Positions 19,801 to 23,984 of a stretch of DNA of 25,000 nt are shown piece after piece. Source of the stretch: Owenia fusiformis. Taxonomy: Eukaryota; Annelida; Polychaeta; Sabellida; Oweniidae. The notes beneath the pieces were generated by a model. The model saw only the letters and a list, made by a program, of their open reading frames with translations. It was not told where the DNA came from and did not search any database. Location: NCBI GenBank assembly GCA_903813345.2, contig CAIIXF020000261.1, positions 1-25,000 on the forward strand, written 5' to 3'. Position numbers and translations under genes: made by a program. Position 1 is the first letter of the stretch. Every line of letters begins with the position of its first letter.

Positions 19801-20055
19801 ATTGAAGCAGAATACTCATTTTGAAAAATCAGATGAATTATTTTTTTCCCATGGGGAGATCCCAATGAAGGGTGTATAAGGTCCTTTCAAAAAAACATTC
19901 TGACTGCAAATGTAAACATACGATTATTGTTGCATAATAGACCTTGGATGTTGACTTCTTGATTTGGTACCTACCTTGACAACTTGCTCTATATACTTCT
20001 GGAATTTTTGTTGTGTACTGAACCCTAGCTGTTGCCGCCTTGACACTTTATTCAT
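1625..20055 (-). CDS. multi-exon BEN-domain-like protein gene (whole gene)
   Basis: Hand-assembled gene model on the minus strand: join of 19971-20055, 16250-16405, 15674-15772, 9264-9358, 8674-8809, 8203-8313, 7627-7992, 7059-7184, 6486-6566, 5999-6046, 4555-4665, 3569-3655, 2508-3026 and 1625-1839, totalling 2235 nt or 744 codons plus stop. Every junction has GT/AG signals and the phases agree. The order along the protein is: basic N terminus, a folded-looking segment, a Lys/Glu-rich stretch, an acidic 10-residue tandem repeat, charged segments with an HGDESD duplication, a Pro/Thr/Ser-rich linker and a C-terminal BEN-like domain. BEN domains are known in chromatin-linked DNA- or protein-binding factors; a nuclear role is inferred. 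Uncertain points are the first exon, the donor choice at 6442 or 6486, and whether the last two segments are spliced or are one exon split by a transposon. No gene symbol can be assigned. Confidence 0.7.
1852..2481. mobile_element. TA-flanked non-autonomous DNA transposon with ~210-bp inverted arms
   Basis: Long inverted repeats: the left arm is about 1852-2062 and the right arm about 2275-2481, roughly 90% alike by eye. They begin GTAGCCTGG and end CCAGGCTAC, with TA on both sides (1850-1851 and 2482-2483), as expected for Tc1/mariner-type insertion. The spacer of about 210 bp has no recognisable coding. The element lies inside the BEN-coding exon: removing it plus one TA joins the flanks in one reading frame. 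Confidence 0.8.
2508..3026 (-). CDS. exon: Pro/Thr/Ser-rich linker and N-terminal part of BEN-like domain
   Basis: A strong acceptor (T-rich tract then CTTTCAG) precedes 3026. The frame enters in phase 1 with EDPSILPPTATL. A Leu/Ile-rich amphipathic stretch (about LPEVISSLNLMHKKLDLLIG) is followed by about 60 residues very rich in Pro, Thr, Ser and Arg, then a more ordered segment ending QFPLTEQVRDG. The minus strand has GTGTAAGAT at 2507, a plausible donor in phase 1. The same frame also continues through VRYLFNNI up to the transposon edge at 2481, which looks like the first BEN helix, so 2508 may not be the original exon end. Confidence 0.75.
3027..3568 (-). other. intron
   Basis: Intron between the exons at 3569-3655 and 2508-3026. 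Donor GTACAAAT follows 3569 and acceptor CTTTCAG precedes 3026. No repeat or second gene was recognised in it. Confidence 0.65.
3569..3655 (-). CDS. exon: short acidic segment
   Basis: Phase 1 to phase 1 exon (87 nt), encoding GLIMGSSQEHVDLSSDLEME and then TQSRVAIT. The donor is ACAG followed by GTACAAAT. The acceptor region reads TATAGCAGG, so splicing could occur after TAG (start 3655) or after CAG (start 3652), a tandem acceptor that adds or drops one codon without changing frame. No domain recognised. Confidence 0.7.
3656..4554 (-). other. intron with a pogo-like MITE
   Basis: Intron between coding exons. Besides the 149-bp element at 3883-4031, nothing coding was seen. The donor GTAAATATAC lies just below 4555. 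Confidence 0.65.
3883..4031. mobile_element. pogo/Tigger-like MITE, 149 bp
   Basis: Terminal inverted repeats of about 24 bp: the left end starts CAGTAAAACCTGTCTTAGTG and the right end, read inward, starts CAGTAAAACTTGTGTATAGT. Both are flanked by TA (3881-3882 and 4032-4033). The CAGTAAAACCT-type end and TA duplication fit the pogo branch of Tc1/mariner. It is too short to encode a transposase. Confidence 0.8.
4555..4665 (-). CDS. exon: charged segment with HGDESD duplication
   Basis: Phase 1 to phase 1 exon (111 nt, 37 codons) reading DLPTIDVPKARKTEKTTDVF and then a duplicated HGDESD motif, with donor GTAAAT and acceptor TTTCTTAG. The duplication is visible in the DNA as two copies of a roughly 20-bp word containing TCATCACCATGGA. 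Acidic and probably disordered. Confidence 0.75.
4666..5998 (-). other. intron largely filled by a mariner-like element
   Basis: Three quarters of this 1.3-kb intron is the TA-flanked element at 4863-5857. The remaining flanks show no coding. A 27-bp word near 4793-4819 is the reverse complement of one near 285-311. Confidence 0.65.
4863..5857. mobile_element. decayed mariner-like element, 995 bp, ~178-bp inverted arms
   Basis: The ends CAGGTTGGTCC and GGACCACCCTG are flanked by TA (4861-4862 and 5858-5859). The arms at 4863-5040 and 5679-5857 are clearly inverted copies with scattered mismatches. A CAGGGTGGTC-type end is typical of mariner relatives and recurs at 20313. Just inside the left arm the minus strand reads VNESFQN followed by stops, weakly resembling the C-terminal end of a mariner transposase. 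No intact transposase is present. Confidence 0.75.
5999..6046 (-). CDS. small exon, 48 nt
   Basis: Flanked by CTTTTACAG acceptor and GTAATT donor. In phase 1 it encodes AAVQASCVLQEEIDT, which links in frame to the next exon. In phase 0 it is also open (WQQYRLVVFSKKRLTQ), which is the frame it would be read in after the 6442 donor; that frame hits a stop in the exon at 3569-3655. Confidence 0.65.
6047..6441 (-). other. intron
   Basis: Sequence between the exon at 5999-6046 and the downstream donor of the preceding exon at 6442. I looked for an extra phase-correcting exon here and found none with convincing splice sites. Confidence 0.55.
6442..6566 (-). CDS. exon with two possible donors (6486 or 6442)
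   Basis: The acceptor TATTGTAG precedes 6566, and only phase 1 is open, reading RDLMWHSQISFISEEKIDCL and FEALDV. Two donors are visible. GTGAGA after 6486 leaves phase 1 and keeps the whole gene in frame. The perfect GTAAGT after 6442 adds CERPEKLKGPHNIFV, leaves phase 0 and leads to a stop two exons later. The model uses 6486 for the full-length protein; 6442 could be a real alternative or could point to an exon I missed. Confidence 0.65.
6567..7058 (-). other. intron with a small MITE
   Basis: Contains the inverted-repeat element at about 6674-6805 and no coding sequence that I could support. Confidence 0.6.
6674..6805. mobile_element. small MITE with GTGAGGTTAAGCT ends
   Basis: Inverted ends GTGAGGTTAAGCT and AGCTTAACCTCAC, flanked by TA, with shorter internal inverted words (AACCTAAA and TTTAGGTT). 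About 132 bp with no coding capacity. The flanking TA suggests a Tc1/mariner-type family, but an ATT duplication with slightly longer ends cannot be excluded. Confidence 0.65.
7059..7184 (-). CDS. exon: helical, basic/acidic segment
   Basis: Phase 1 to phase 1 exon (126 nt, 42 codons) with acceptor TTTAACAG and donor GTAAGTAA. It reads ESDHEMTMRKVVEENIEKLN, then MICRGEHSSWRQERFMRYKS. The charge pattern suggests alpha-helix. No family recognised. Confidence 0.75.
7185..7626 (-). other. intron
   Basis: Intron between the exon at 7627-7992 and the one at 7059-7184. No repeat or coding sequence recognised. Confidence 0.6.
7627..7992 (-). CDS. exon: acidic tandem-repeat region
   Basis: Phase 1 to phase 1 exon (366 nt, 122 codons) with acceptor CTTTCAG and donor GTAAGTTT. 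A Gly run is followed by roughly ten imperfect 10-residue units around EAVETEAIEK, then a less repetitive tail ending TGQIANVPGD. The DNA repeat is 30 bp and in frame, and most changes swap E, D, K, N or T, so the acidic helical character is kept. The plus-strand ORFs across the same bases are antisense shadows. It may form an extended charged helix or a coiled coil. Confidence 0.8.
7993..8202 (-). other. intron
   Basis: Short intron with donor GTAAGTCAAT and acceptor CTTTCAG; no other feature seen. Confidence 0.65.
8203..8313 (-). CDS. exon: Ala-rich helical segment
   Basis: Phase 1 to phase 1 exon (111 nt, 37 codons), reading ELTIALAAKNATEQFRTIDG and then TAMAAAGLSIAKDFTE. Acceptor TTATTTCAG and donor GTAAGT are both strong. 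No family recognised. Confidence 0.8.
8314..8673 (-). other. intron
   Basis: Intron between the exons at 8674-8809 and 8203-8313. No repeat recognised. Confidence 0.6.
8674..8809 (-). CDS. exon: Gln/Leu-rich segment
   Basis: Phase 0 entry and phase 1 exit (136 nt). Only phase 0 is open, and it fits the phase 0 exit of the preceding exon at 9264-9358. It reads DTFTIVGESNLEKVDINNIQ, a PTPPAPG turn, then NTELLQQMLQQVDT, which looks like a short amphipathic helix. Donor GTAAGTT, acceptor TTTTTTAG. Confidence 0.8.
8810..9263 (-). other. intron with a 14-bp perfect hairpin
   Basis: Intron between the exons at 9264-9358 and 8674-8809. The only structure noticed is the perfect inverted repeat at 9073-9103. 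Confidence 0.65.
9073..9103. repeat. perfect 14-bp inverted repeat with 3-nt loop
   Basis: CATGGGCTTTCAAT (9073-9086), loop AGA, then its exact reverse complement (9090-9103). It lies mid-intron. Confidence 0.85.
9264..9358 (-). CDS. exon: Lys/Glu-rich basic segment
   Basis: Phase 1 entry and phase 0 exit (95 nt); the other two frames contain stops. It begins GVEKKKKNEKKRKSG and ends VEKMKKAVSQK. The KKKKNEKKRK run resembles a nuclear localisation signal. Acceptor CTTTCAG, donor GTATTC (weaker). The Ty3/gypsy element sits in the intron immediately upstream in the transcript. Confidence 0.8.
9462..9466. other. 5-bp target site duplication, left copy (GTAAT)
   Basis: GTAAT directly precedes the 5' LTR and is repeated directly after the 3' LTR at 14485-14489, the mark of a single integration with no later rearrangement. 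Confidence 0.95.
9467..9638 (+). repeat. 5' LTR, 172 bp
   Basis: Starts TGTCATATTATTG and ends AAAGTTGACA. It contains a perfect CRE/ATF palindrome TGACGTCA (9582-9589) and an AATAAA (9592-9597). It should carry the Pol II promoter for the element. No clear TATA box upstream of the CRE was identified with confidence. Confidence 0.97.
9582..9589. promoter_or_regulatory. CRE/ATF-type palindrome in LTR
   Basis: TGACGTCA, the consensus site for CREB/ATF bZIP factors, present in both LTRs (also 14428-14435). A role in LTR transcription is inferred. Confidence 0.5.
9639..9656 (+). promoter_or_regulatory. primer binding site (partial tRNA match)
   Basis: TGGTGTC follows the LTR with no gap and pairs with a tRNA 3' end reading GACACCA, as in many tRNA-Leu. 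The following bases TAGATGTG match the usual tRNA-Leu complement only if one base is skipped, so the primer identity is uncertain. Confidence 0.5.
9708..14000 (+). CDS. gag-pol: Gag-Pol polyprotein of Ty3/gypsy retrotransposon
   Basis: 1430 residues, no internal stop. The start chosen is the ATG at 9708 (GTGATGG context) because an upstream in-frame ATG at 9633 lies inside the LTR. Order: Gag capsid-like region (about 1-200); two zinc knuckles, C-x2-C-x3-H-x4-C from 222 and C-x2-C-x4-H-x4-C at 241-254; aspartic protease DTGA at 351-354; reverse transcriptase (about 487-660) with catalytic D559 and the pair D621-D622 (IIDD in place of the common Y-x-DD); RNase H with D768, E809, D835 and D881; integrase with zinc-binding H992, H995, C1025 and C1028 and a D1056, D1110, E1146 triad (D,D-35-E); a basic GPY/F-like module ending RRNRRHI; and a Ser/Pro-rich tail from about 1290 with SPSHK repeats. 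All catalytic positions are present, so the copy looks competent. Gag and Pol are in one frame with no frameshift signal. Confidence 0.97.
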   Translation: MAFRLEPPQAFDVTQPREWRHWRSRFERFQSAANLKVGLENGVASVDLIDDTQVINTLLYCMGPKAETIYKTFVFTEAENKKSFTVVMDKFDRYFTAKVNVIEEQKTFHHMKQSSEETVDSFIRKLYDQADICSFDNTERELLHQFVNGMNNKDLSEKVKIMDYSKLTFAKVIEMARIREHVAPVHLKSKTPQNLDDVTRSRRSKRSTTQSKGQSQSAAFKCKKCALTHKPRECGAYGKTCLQCGGMNHYKRCCNKHNQKSMDKRKNIHEILDCDSDQHEDDDYYQAFIGEIVCDDMYPVGDIPKPRFQHDDEPTQDFRVDEVGVIDINNKEPPWVSELRVNGKPIMFKLDTGADVTVMPQCVFESFDKPPVLKPSKVQLKSPGGNVACVGKFSGTIDLDNKRFKTDIHVADMTSDMSLLSRGCAIGMGLVRRVQSIETSSEMYGEIGKIKTDPVKINLKDDSQPYSVSISRRVSLPMMPRVQDKLKKLENLGVISRVTKPTEWCAPMVVVEKKSDPEPRICVDLRNLNKSVKNEKFMLPSAEDLFHKMQGSTVFTTLDASNSFWGLVLDEESSYLTTFMTPFGRYKFNRVPFGLSFASELYQRVMAGILENHEGVENIIDDLIVHGKDKAEHDKRLERVMQTLKKVGIKLNKKKCKFRQSRVTFFGHTVTKDGISPSDSNVQAILKLTVPTNVTELRRFLGTANYLAKFIPGMATIAAPLYALLRKEVSFTWELAQQESFDKIKELVTRAPVLAFYDPNKPTIVSADSSSYGMGACLFQEHSNGLKPVCYASRSLNDSEKKYAQIEKECLASVWATERFERFLIGLDRFEVLTDHKPLVPLINIKDLDRVPIRCQRLLIRLMRFNAVARYVPGKDMHVADMLSRDPIEVGKSLDTSHEDIEQYLASIDSARPIADYLLEKIRVETDVDIVLLRVRDYVTHGWPENIKSVPLVVKTFFPERSALSLYNGLITHGNRVVVPVGMQNLILSRIHDGHLGITKCRSRANQSVWWPGMSSQIKVMIEKCEHCQSIKSTQRKEPLMPTVLPKRPWSKIAVDLCEYENCHWLVVVDYFSRYPEIAKMNKNTTAKSVIDRLKIIFARFGVCETCISDNGPQFTSAEFKEFAERYNFIHCTSSPHFSQANGQVERGVQILKRILCQEDPYLALLTYRATPHFATGASPAQLLMGRQIKSTVPTLPSNLNSKWPNLRQVALNDKTAKNMYKTNYDKHHGVRPLTELVPGSQVLLKTDQEKGWKTRGVVKCKHSSPRSYIVETPKGTYRRNRRHIMAIPSPSHKSPSHKSPSINGPMVKCASTFSPKPVLYHRSRSPSPHNDDNLIYKFCKSKPILHNSDTNQGPLEQIGISSPVVHKPVDVSMDSQNNTSVYRDTKDSAQFTVPSTTMSPRHNTVPTQRVIQTRSKSGLEVNKPARYAN
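14001..14300 (+). other. retrotransposon 3' untranslated region
   Basis: 300 bp between the Gag-Pol stop and the polypurine tract, with no ORF. More than half consists of hairpin-forming tandem repeats (14041-14220). Confidence 0.85.
14041..14220 (+). repeat. hairpin-forming repeats in the retrotransposon 3' UTR
   Basis: Three adjacent units of 33-38 bp at 14041-14076, 14077-14114 and 14115-14147, each starting TATGATTTGA and containing AATGCAGTGTGTTGCATT. A degenerate fourth copy lies near 14184-14220. Each of the first three can fold as a 6-bp stem (AATGCA with TGCATT) around a GTGTGT loop; the fourth keeps a 5-bp stem and a GTGTGA loop. Confidence 0.9.
14301..14312 (+). promoter_or_regulatory. 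polypurine tract
   Basis: AAAAAGGGGAGA lies directly before the TG of the 3' LTR, the expected plus-strand primer for reverse transcription. Confidence 0.9.
14313..14484 (+). repeat. 3' LTR, 172 bp
   Basis: Identical to the 5' LTR. The AATAAA at 14438-14443 is the likely polyadenylation signal of the element's transcript. GTAAT follows at 14485-14489. Confidence 0.97.
14494..14785. repeat. 57-bp tandem duplication interrupted by a hAT-like MITE
   Basis: The word beginning CACTACCTAATAGGTG and continuing GACAGATAATTTTTAATATT recurs once about 57 bp on when the hAT-like insert at 14565-14740 is ignored. The second copy begins CACTGCCTAA before the insert and continues CAGGTGCTGGACAG after it. 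Confidence 0.75.
14565..14740. mobile_element. hAT-like MITE, 176 bp
   Basis: Inverted ends CAGGGGTTTCATTAG and CTAGTGAAACCCCTG, of the CAGGG type common in hAT elements. The 8 bp on either side are CTAACTGA and CTAACAGG; the first five match, consistent with a diverged 8-bp target duplication. No coding. Confidence 0.7.
14938..15383 (+). mobile_element. Harbinger-like MITE, copy 1 (diverged ends)
   Basis: Same family and orientation as 17196-17627. The shared backbone includes GATTCCCCATAGACCCCATG, AAGGGTTATATGAAAATTGA and CCACCTGGTGGTGAA. The ends GGTGCGAGTAG and CTACTCGCATCT are inverted, but the outermost bases and target duplication have decayed. Confidence 0.8.
15674..15772 (-). CDS. 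exon: helical segment after the N-terminal domain
   Basis: Phase 1 to phase 1 exon (99 nt, 33 codons), reading DQREASRYLEKYKVEYDSAK and then GLKSGPEVGEIP. Acceptor TTTTCTGCAG and donor GTGAGT are both strong. Splicing to 9358 over the retrotransposon-bearing intron restores the frame (G plus AT gives Asp). Confidence 0.8.
15773..16249 (-). other. intron
   Basis: Intron between the exons at 16250-16405 and 15674-15772. No repeat family recognised. Confidence 0.65.
16250..16405 (-). CDS. exon: N-terminal folded-looking segment
   Basis: Phase 1 to phase 1 exon (156 nt, 52 codons), beginning KWSVIVFRSDKRGAIAQLSR and continuing through VVGTLVVHKASPKF to ATIRYIS. The alternating hydrophobic pattern suggests beta-strands. 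A KWSVI/V-type start is seen in short N-terminal domains of some BEN and transposon-derived proteins, but I cannot name the family with confidence. Acceptor CTTTTTCAG, donor GTAAATAT. Confidence 0.75.
16502..16814. mobile_element. fold-back element with ~32-bp inverted ends and an internal hairpin
   Basis: The left arm at 16502-16533 (from TATGTATTTCATATCTACTG) is the inverse of 16783-16814 with a few mismatches. Inside the left part are further inverted words (CTAGGTACA with TGTACCTAG, GAGCGGGA with TCCCGCTC) and a perfect 13-bp stem at 16578-16590 and 16594-16606 around a CGC loop. No coding and no certain target duplication. Confidence 0.6.
16831..16937. repeat. 48-bp near-perfect palindromic hairpin
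   Basis: The arm at 16831-16878 is the reverse complement of 16890-16937 at 47 of 48 positions, with an 11-nt loop. Shorter flanking words TATGTAC and GTACATA extend the symmetry to 16818-16951. Two small ORFs across it, one on each strand, exist only because of the palindrome. Confidence 0.95.
17196..17627 (+). mobile_element. Harbinger-like MITE, copy 2
   Basis: 432 bp with inverted ends CCCAGATGCGAGTAG and CTACTCGCATTTGGG (one mismatch) and a 3-bp TAA duplication on both sides (17193-17195 and 17628-17630), as in PIF/Harbinger insertions. It shares its backbone with 14938-15383. No coding capacity. Confidence 0.85.
18181..18370. repeat. 12-bp minisatellite (GAGTAGGTAGCT-like)
   Basis: About fifteen imperfect 12-bp units around TGAGTAGGTAGC, becoming GTAGGTAGGTAG-like near 18350. 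Two overlapping Leu/Tyr- and Thr/Tyr-rich minus-strand ORFs are repeat shadows. Confidence 0.9.
18471..19260 (+). repeat. dimeric direct repeat, period about 470 bp
   Basis: 18471-18745 and 18935-19215 share long near-identical stretches, for example GGACACCATATCTCAAAAGT at 18568 and 19042. The second copy ends in TTTGACC-rich sequence with a perfect TGACCTTTGACCT at 19204-19216. The spacing is 464-474 bp depending on indels. No coding was recognised. Confidence 0.8.
19357..19383. repeat. 12-bp perfect hairpin
   Basis: AGACTCCAGATT, loop TTC, then AATCTGGAGTCT. It lies near the end of the dimeric repeat region. The half-word AGACTCCAGATT also occurs once near 18161. Confidence 0.8.
19971..20055 (-). 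CDS. putative first coding exon
   Basis: The ATG at 20055 opens MNKVSRRQQLGFSTQQKFQK followed by YIEQVVK. GT donors occur after 19975 (AAG then GTAGGT, phase 0) and after 19971 (GTAG then GTACC, phase 1). Only the second joins in frame to the next recognised exon at 16405, giving VDKWSV. The frame also stays open a little upstream of the ATG, where a MITE begins, so a longer first exon is possible. Promoter not identified. Confidence 0.5.
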
Positions 20056-20061
20056 GCCTAA

Positions 20062-20193
20062 TGCCTTGGTCACATATGATCCAATCCATCGGCCGGCCGA
20101 TTGAGTGTTTGTTTAATATTGTATTCAATTTTGAACAAAACACTCAATCGGCCAGGCGCCGTAGTGAAAATCGGAGCAAATGTGACCAAGGCA
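20062..20193. mobile_element. Harbinger-like MITE, 132 bp
   Basis: The ends TGCCTTGGTCACAT and ATGTGACCAAGGCA (right end read on the plus strand) are inverted, with the right arm interrupted by small differences, and internal GGCCGATTGAGTGTTT words are also inverted. TAA flanks both sides (20059-20061 and 20194-20196). It abuts the putative first coding exon, six bases upstream of its ATG. Confidence 0.8.
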
Positions 20194-20196
20194 TAA

Positions 20197-20310
20197 TGTA
20201 TTCCTTGAGGACTTCATATCATTGGTGATTGCCTTGAATGCCCTGAAATGTGTAAAGGTATAAGTATATGTACTTACATGTATGCCCTTAGTTAAAACAT
20301 TTCCCATATG
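20197..20310. other. short unassigned stretch
   Basis: No feature seen between the MITE and the mariner fragment. It could hold upstream promoter or 5' UTR sequence of the BEN-like gene. Confidence 0.4.
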
Positions 20311-20312
20311 TA

Positions 20313-20700
20313 CAGGGTGGTCAAAAAAATGGGACACTCGTATTTCAAAAATAAATATTGATTTTCTTGATGAAAACATGTCATATTACATGTATATACC
20401 AATGGATAGGGAATTTAGTCATTTTTAATTTGGTATATCATAAGTTCAAATTTATATCTGTCAACCAGCGTCCATAATTTAAATAAATGACGTCATTTTC
20501 GTTTCAAAACGTGTTTTCCAAAACTTGCAAAAACCAAGTTTTATTGTCAACTTTATTTACATAAACAGACGTTCAATATGTCCACCATTTTGATCAATTG
20601 TAGCCCTCAATTTTGGCCTAAATTGGCGGATAGCATCATTGATATGCTGTTGAGACAATGAATTTCACTTCTCAACAATTCTATCCTTAGTAAGGGACTT
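20313..20700 (-). mobile_element. truncated mariner-like element
   Basis: A TA-flanked end CAGGGTGGTCAAAAAAATGG at 20313 lies 244 bp from the stop of a transposase C-terminal fragment on the minus strand. The other end is missing: from about 20700 the sequence becomes the tandem array. Confidence 0.75.
20557..20697 (-). pseudogene. mariner transposase C-terminal fragment, broken
   Basis: The minus strand reads LTKDRIVEK, a TGA stop where relatives usually have Trp, then NSLSQQHINDAIRQF and a C terminus ending DQNGGHIERLFM. The R-x-x-I-x-x-N-G-G-H-I-E pattern at the C terminus is characteristic of mariner-type transposases. Only about 47 codons remain and the catalytic triad is absent, so it is dead. 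Confidence 0.75.
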
Positions 20701-20762
20701 ACATCCACCACTTCATGGGGGTCTTTGTAAAAAGGTTCCTTTGTGTCATCTGCTGCAGATGA

Positions 20763-21043
20763 TTGATGAGATACCATTACATTTGTTACATACTGATGCA
20801 GACAATTTTTTTAATAACTGCCTGACATAATATGCCAACAAAATAATTGGTATTTGAAGTCTATACATGCTGCCATTAGTAATTCTTTATCCTGAAACTG
20901 ATGATTGATGAGATACTATTACATTTGTTACATACTGATGCAGACAATTTTTTTAATAACTGCCTGACATAATATGCGAACAAAATAATTGGTATTTGAA
21001 GTCTATACATGCTGCCATTAGTAATTCTTTATCCTGAAACTGA
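20763..21043 (+). repeat. 141-bp tandem duplication inside array core 1
   Basis: The segment from TGATTGATGAGATAC to TTATCCTGAAACTGA occurs twice in a row with only a few changes (for example AATATGCCAAC and AATATGCGAAC). Other cores have one copy. Confidence 0.85.
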
Positions 21044-21280
21044 TCCACTGTATCTTGCATATTGTCTATTTTGTCCCACCACTTTCACCATTCCACAACT
21101 AGTTACTTTGACCGAACATCAATGTAATGTAATACAAGTTTTTTGTTATCTAGATTTAAACTTTCATCTTGCAGATTTTCATTTGGCACAAAGTTAGATA
21201 ATATAGTTTAGCTTTAAGAAATGCATTTGGTTTGGAATTTGATTTTTCAATGAAGCTGTAATTAATTCCTTTAGACCATC

Positions 21281-21361
21281 GCTTTTGTTACATTGACGTA
21301 AGTCGTCAAAGTAACATACATTGGTTTGTACAACCGACTTTCATCAATGTAACAAAAGCAA
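21281..21361. repeat. inverted repeat conserved in array cores
   Basis: GCTTTTGTTACATTGA and TCAATGTAACAAAAGC face each other across about 50 bp. The same pair recurs near 22099/22158, 22861/22921, 23608/23668 and 24197/24258, and a related word (TTTTGTTACAT) lies in each full linker A (about 21534 and 24446). Confidence 0.85.
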
Positions 21362-23516
21362 GGGGCTTAATATATGAATTGCAACTTCATTTACAAAACA
21401 AATTCAAAATCGAAAAAACTTATTAAAACTAAACTATATTTCCTAGCTTTGTGCTAAATTATAATCTGCAACTTGACTTAAAAGTAGGTTTAAATCGAGA
21501 AAACAAAAAAGCTTAACCAGGACATTCATCCATTTTGTTACATCAACGACTTGATAGTTCCCTTGAAAATTTGCCATATAAGGTAATAGAGGCGTTCTTT
21601 AGGTTAAGTCACTGATCCACTTATCCTGGCTTGGGATAAGTAACAAAGACACCACTTCATGGGGGTCTTCGTAAAAAGGTTCCTTTGTGTTATCTGCTGC
21701 AGATTATTGATGAGATACCATTTAATTTGTAGCATACAATGCAGACAATTTTTCTAATAACTGTCTGTCAAAATAGCCACAAAATAATTGGTATTTGAAG
21801 TCTATACATGCTGCCATTAGTTATTCTTTATCCTGAAACTGATCCACTATATCTTGCATATTGTCTATTTGTTTTACTCGTTCCACCACTTTCACTGTTC
21901 ATCAACTAGTTACTTTGACGGAATGTCAATGTAATATAATACAAGTTTTTTGTTTTCTTGATTTAAACTTTCGTACAAGTTGTCTTGCAGATTTTCATTT
22001 GGCACAAAGTTAGACAATATAGTCTAGCTTTAAGAAATGCATTCTGTTTGGAATTTGATTTTTAAATAAACCTGTAATTGATGCATTTAGACCATCGCTT
22101 TTGTTACATTGACGTAAGTAGTCAAAGGATCATACATTGGTAATACAACTGACCTTCATCAATGTAACAAAAGTGAGGGGCTTAATATATAAACCAGATC
22201 AGCAATAGAAGTTAAATCTATGTTACAGAAGCAGAATAATCTGACTAGGGTAGCAGTTAGCAGATAATATAGGCATAAATCAGAACATTAAAAGGGAATT
22301 TAGCCTACCATTCTGACACCCGCAGCCCATGAAATGAAATAGATTTTACACCACTTCTGGCGGCCTGAATAATGATTCTGCACAATAGGACGTTACAATT
22401 CTACAATCAGACACCACTTCATGGGGGTCTTCGTAAAAAGGTTCCTTTGTGTCATCTGCTGCAGATGATTGATGAGATACCATTGCATTTGTTGCATACT
22501 AATGCAGACAATTTTTTTAACATACTGTCTGTCATAATATGCAAAAAATAATTGGTATTAAAAGTCTATACATGCTGCCATTAGTAATTCTTTATCCTGA
22601 AACTGATCCACTATATCTTGCATATTGTCTATTTTTTTACTCGTCCCACCACTTTCACTGTTCCACAACTAGTTACTTTGACGGAATGTCAATGTAATAT
22701 AATACAACTTTTTTGTTTTCTTGATTTAAACTTTCATATAAGTCTTCTTGCAGATTTTCATTTGGCACAAAGTTAGACAATATAGTCTAGCTTTAAGAAA
22801 TGCATTCGGTTTGGAATTTGATTTTTAAATAAACCTGTGATTGATGCATTTAGACCATCGCTTTTGTTACATTGACGTAAGTAGTCAAAGTAACATACAT
22901 TGGTAAAACAACTGACTTTCATCAATGTAACAAAAGTGAGGGGCTTAATATATAAACCAGATCAGCAATAGAAGTTAAATCTATGTCACAGAAGCAGAAT
23001 AATCTGACTAGGGTAGCAGTTAGCAGATAATATAGGCCTAAATCAGAACATTAAAAGGGAATTTAGCCTACCATTCTGACACCCGCAGCCCGTGAAATGA
23101 AATAGATCTTACACCACTTCTGGCGGCCTGAATAATGATTCTGCACAATAGGACGTTACAAGTCTACAATCAGACACCACTTCATGGGGGTCTTCGTAAA
23201 AAGGTTCCTTTGTGTCATCTGCTGCAGATGATTGATGAGATACCAATTCATTTGTTGCATACTAATGCAGACAATTTTTTTAACATACTGTCTGTAATAA
23301 TATGCAAAAAATAATTGGTATTAAAAGTCTATACATGCTGCCATTAGTAATTCTTTATCCTGAAACTGATCCACTATATCTTGCATATTGTCTATTTGTT
23401 TAACTTGTCCCACCACTTTCACTGTTCCACAACTAATTACTTAGATGGAATGTCAATGTAATATAATACAAGTTTTATCTTATAAGTCATCTTGCAGATT
23501 TTTATTTCGCACAAAG

Positions 23517-23984
23517 TTAGACAATATAGACTAGCTTTAAGAAATGCATTTGGTTTAGAATTTGATTTTTCAATAAAGCTGTAATTGATGCATTTAGCCC
23601 ATCACTTTTGCTACATTGACGTAAGTAGTTAAAGTAGCATACATTGGTAATACAACCGACTTTCATCAATGTAACAAAAGCGAGGGGCTTAATATATGAA
23701 TTGCAACTGATCCACTTATCCTGGCTTGGGATAAGTAACAAAGACACCACTTCATGGGGGTCTTTGTAAAAAGGTTCATTTGTGTCATCTGCTGCAGATG
23801 ATTGATGAGATACCATTACATTTGTTGCATACTGATGCAGACAATTTTTTAAATAACTACCTGACATAATATGCGAACAAAATAATTGGTATTTGAAGTC
23901 TATACATGCTGCCATTAGTAATTCTTTATCCTGAAACTGATCCACTGTATCTTGCATATTGTCTATTTGTTTAACTCGTCCCAC
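23517..23984 (-). pseudogene. exon-like ORF in array core 5, family unknown
   Basis: 155 codons on the minus strand spanning part of core 5. The best-conserved part, VKQIDNMQDTVDQFQDKELL followed by MAACIDF, is also open in cores 4 and 6. Core 1 has lost seven bases there, core 2 has a stop at KE-stop and core 3 has a one-base deletion. After MAACIDF, cores 1, 2 and 5 read FKYQL while 3, 4 and 6 have a stop. This looks like a coding fragment caught in the tandem unit and now decaying. I do not recognise the protein family. Confidence 0.4.

Larger units (their letters stand above)
16406..19970 (-). other. 3.6-kb repeat-rich intron
   Basis: If 19971-20055 is the first coding exon, this whole stretch is its intron. 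It holds nested palindromes, a Harbinger-like MITE, a 12-bp minisatellite and a dimeric repeat. No convincing coding exon was found. Confidence 0.5.

Noticed and set aside
20040-20379. Two small ORFs around the MITE
   Set aside because: They cross MITE ends and have no domain or splice support.
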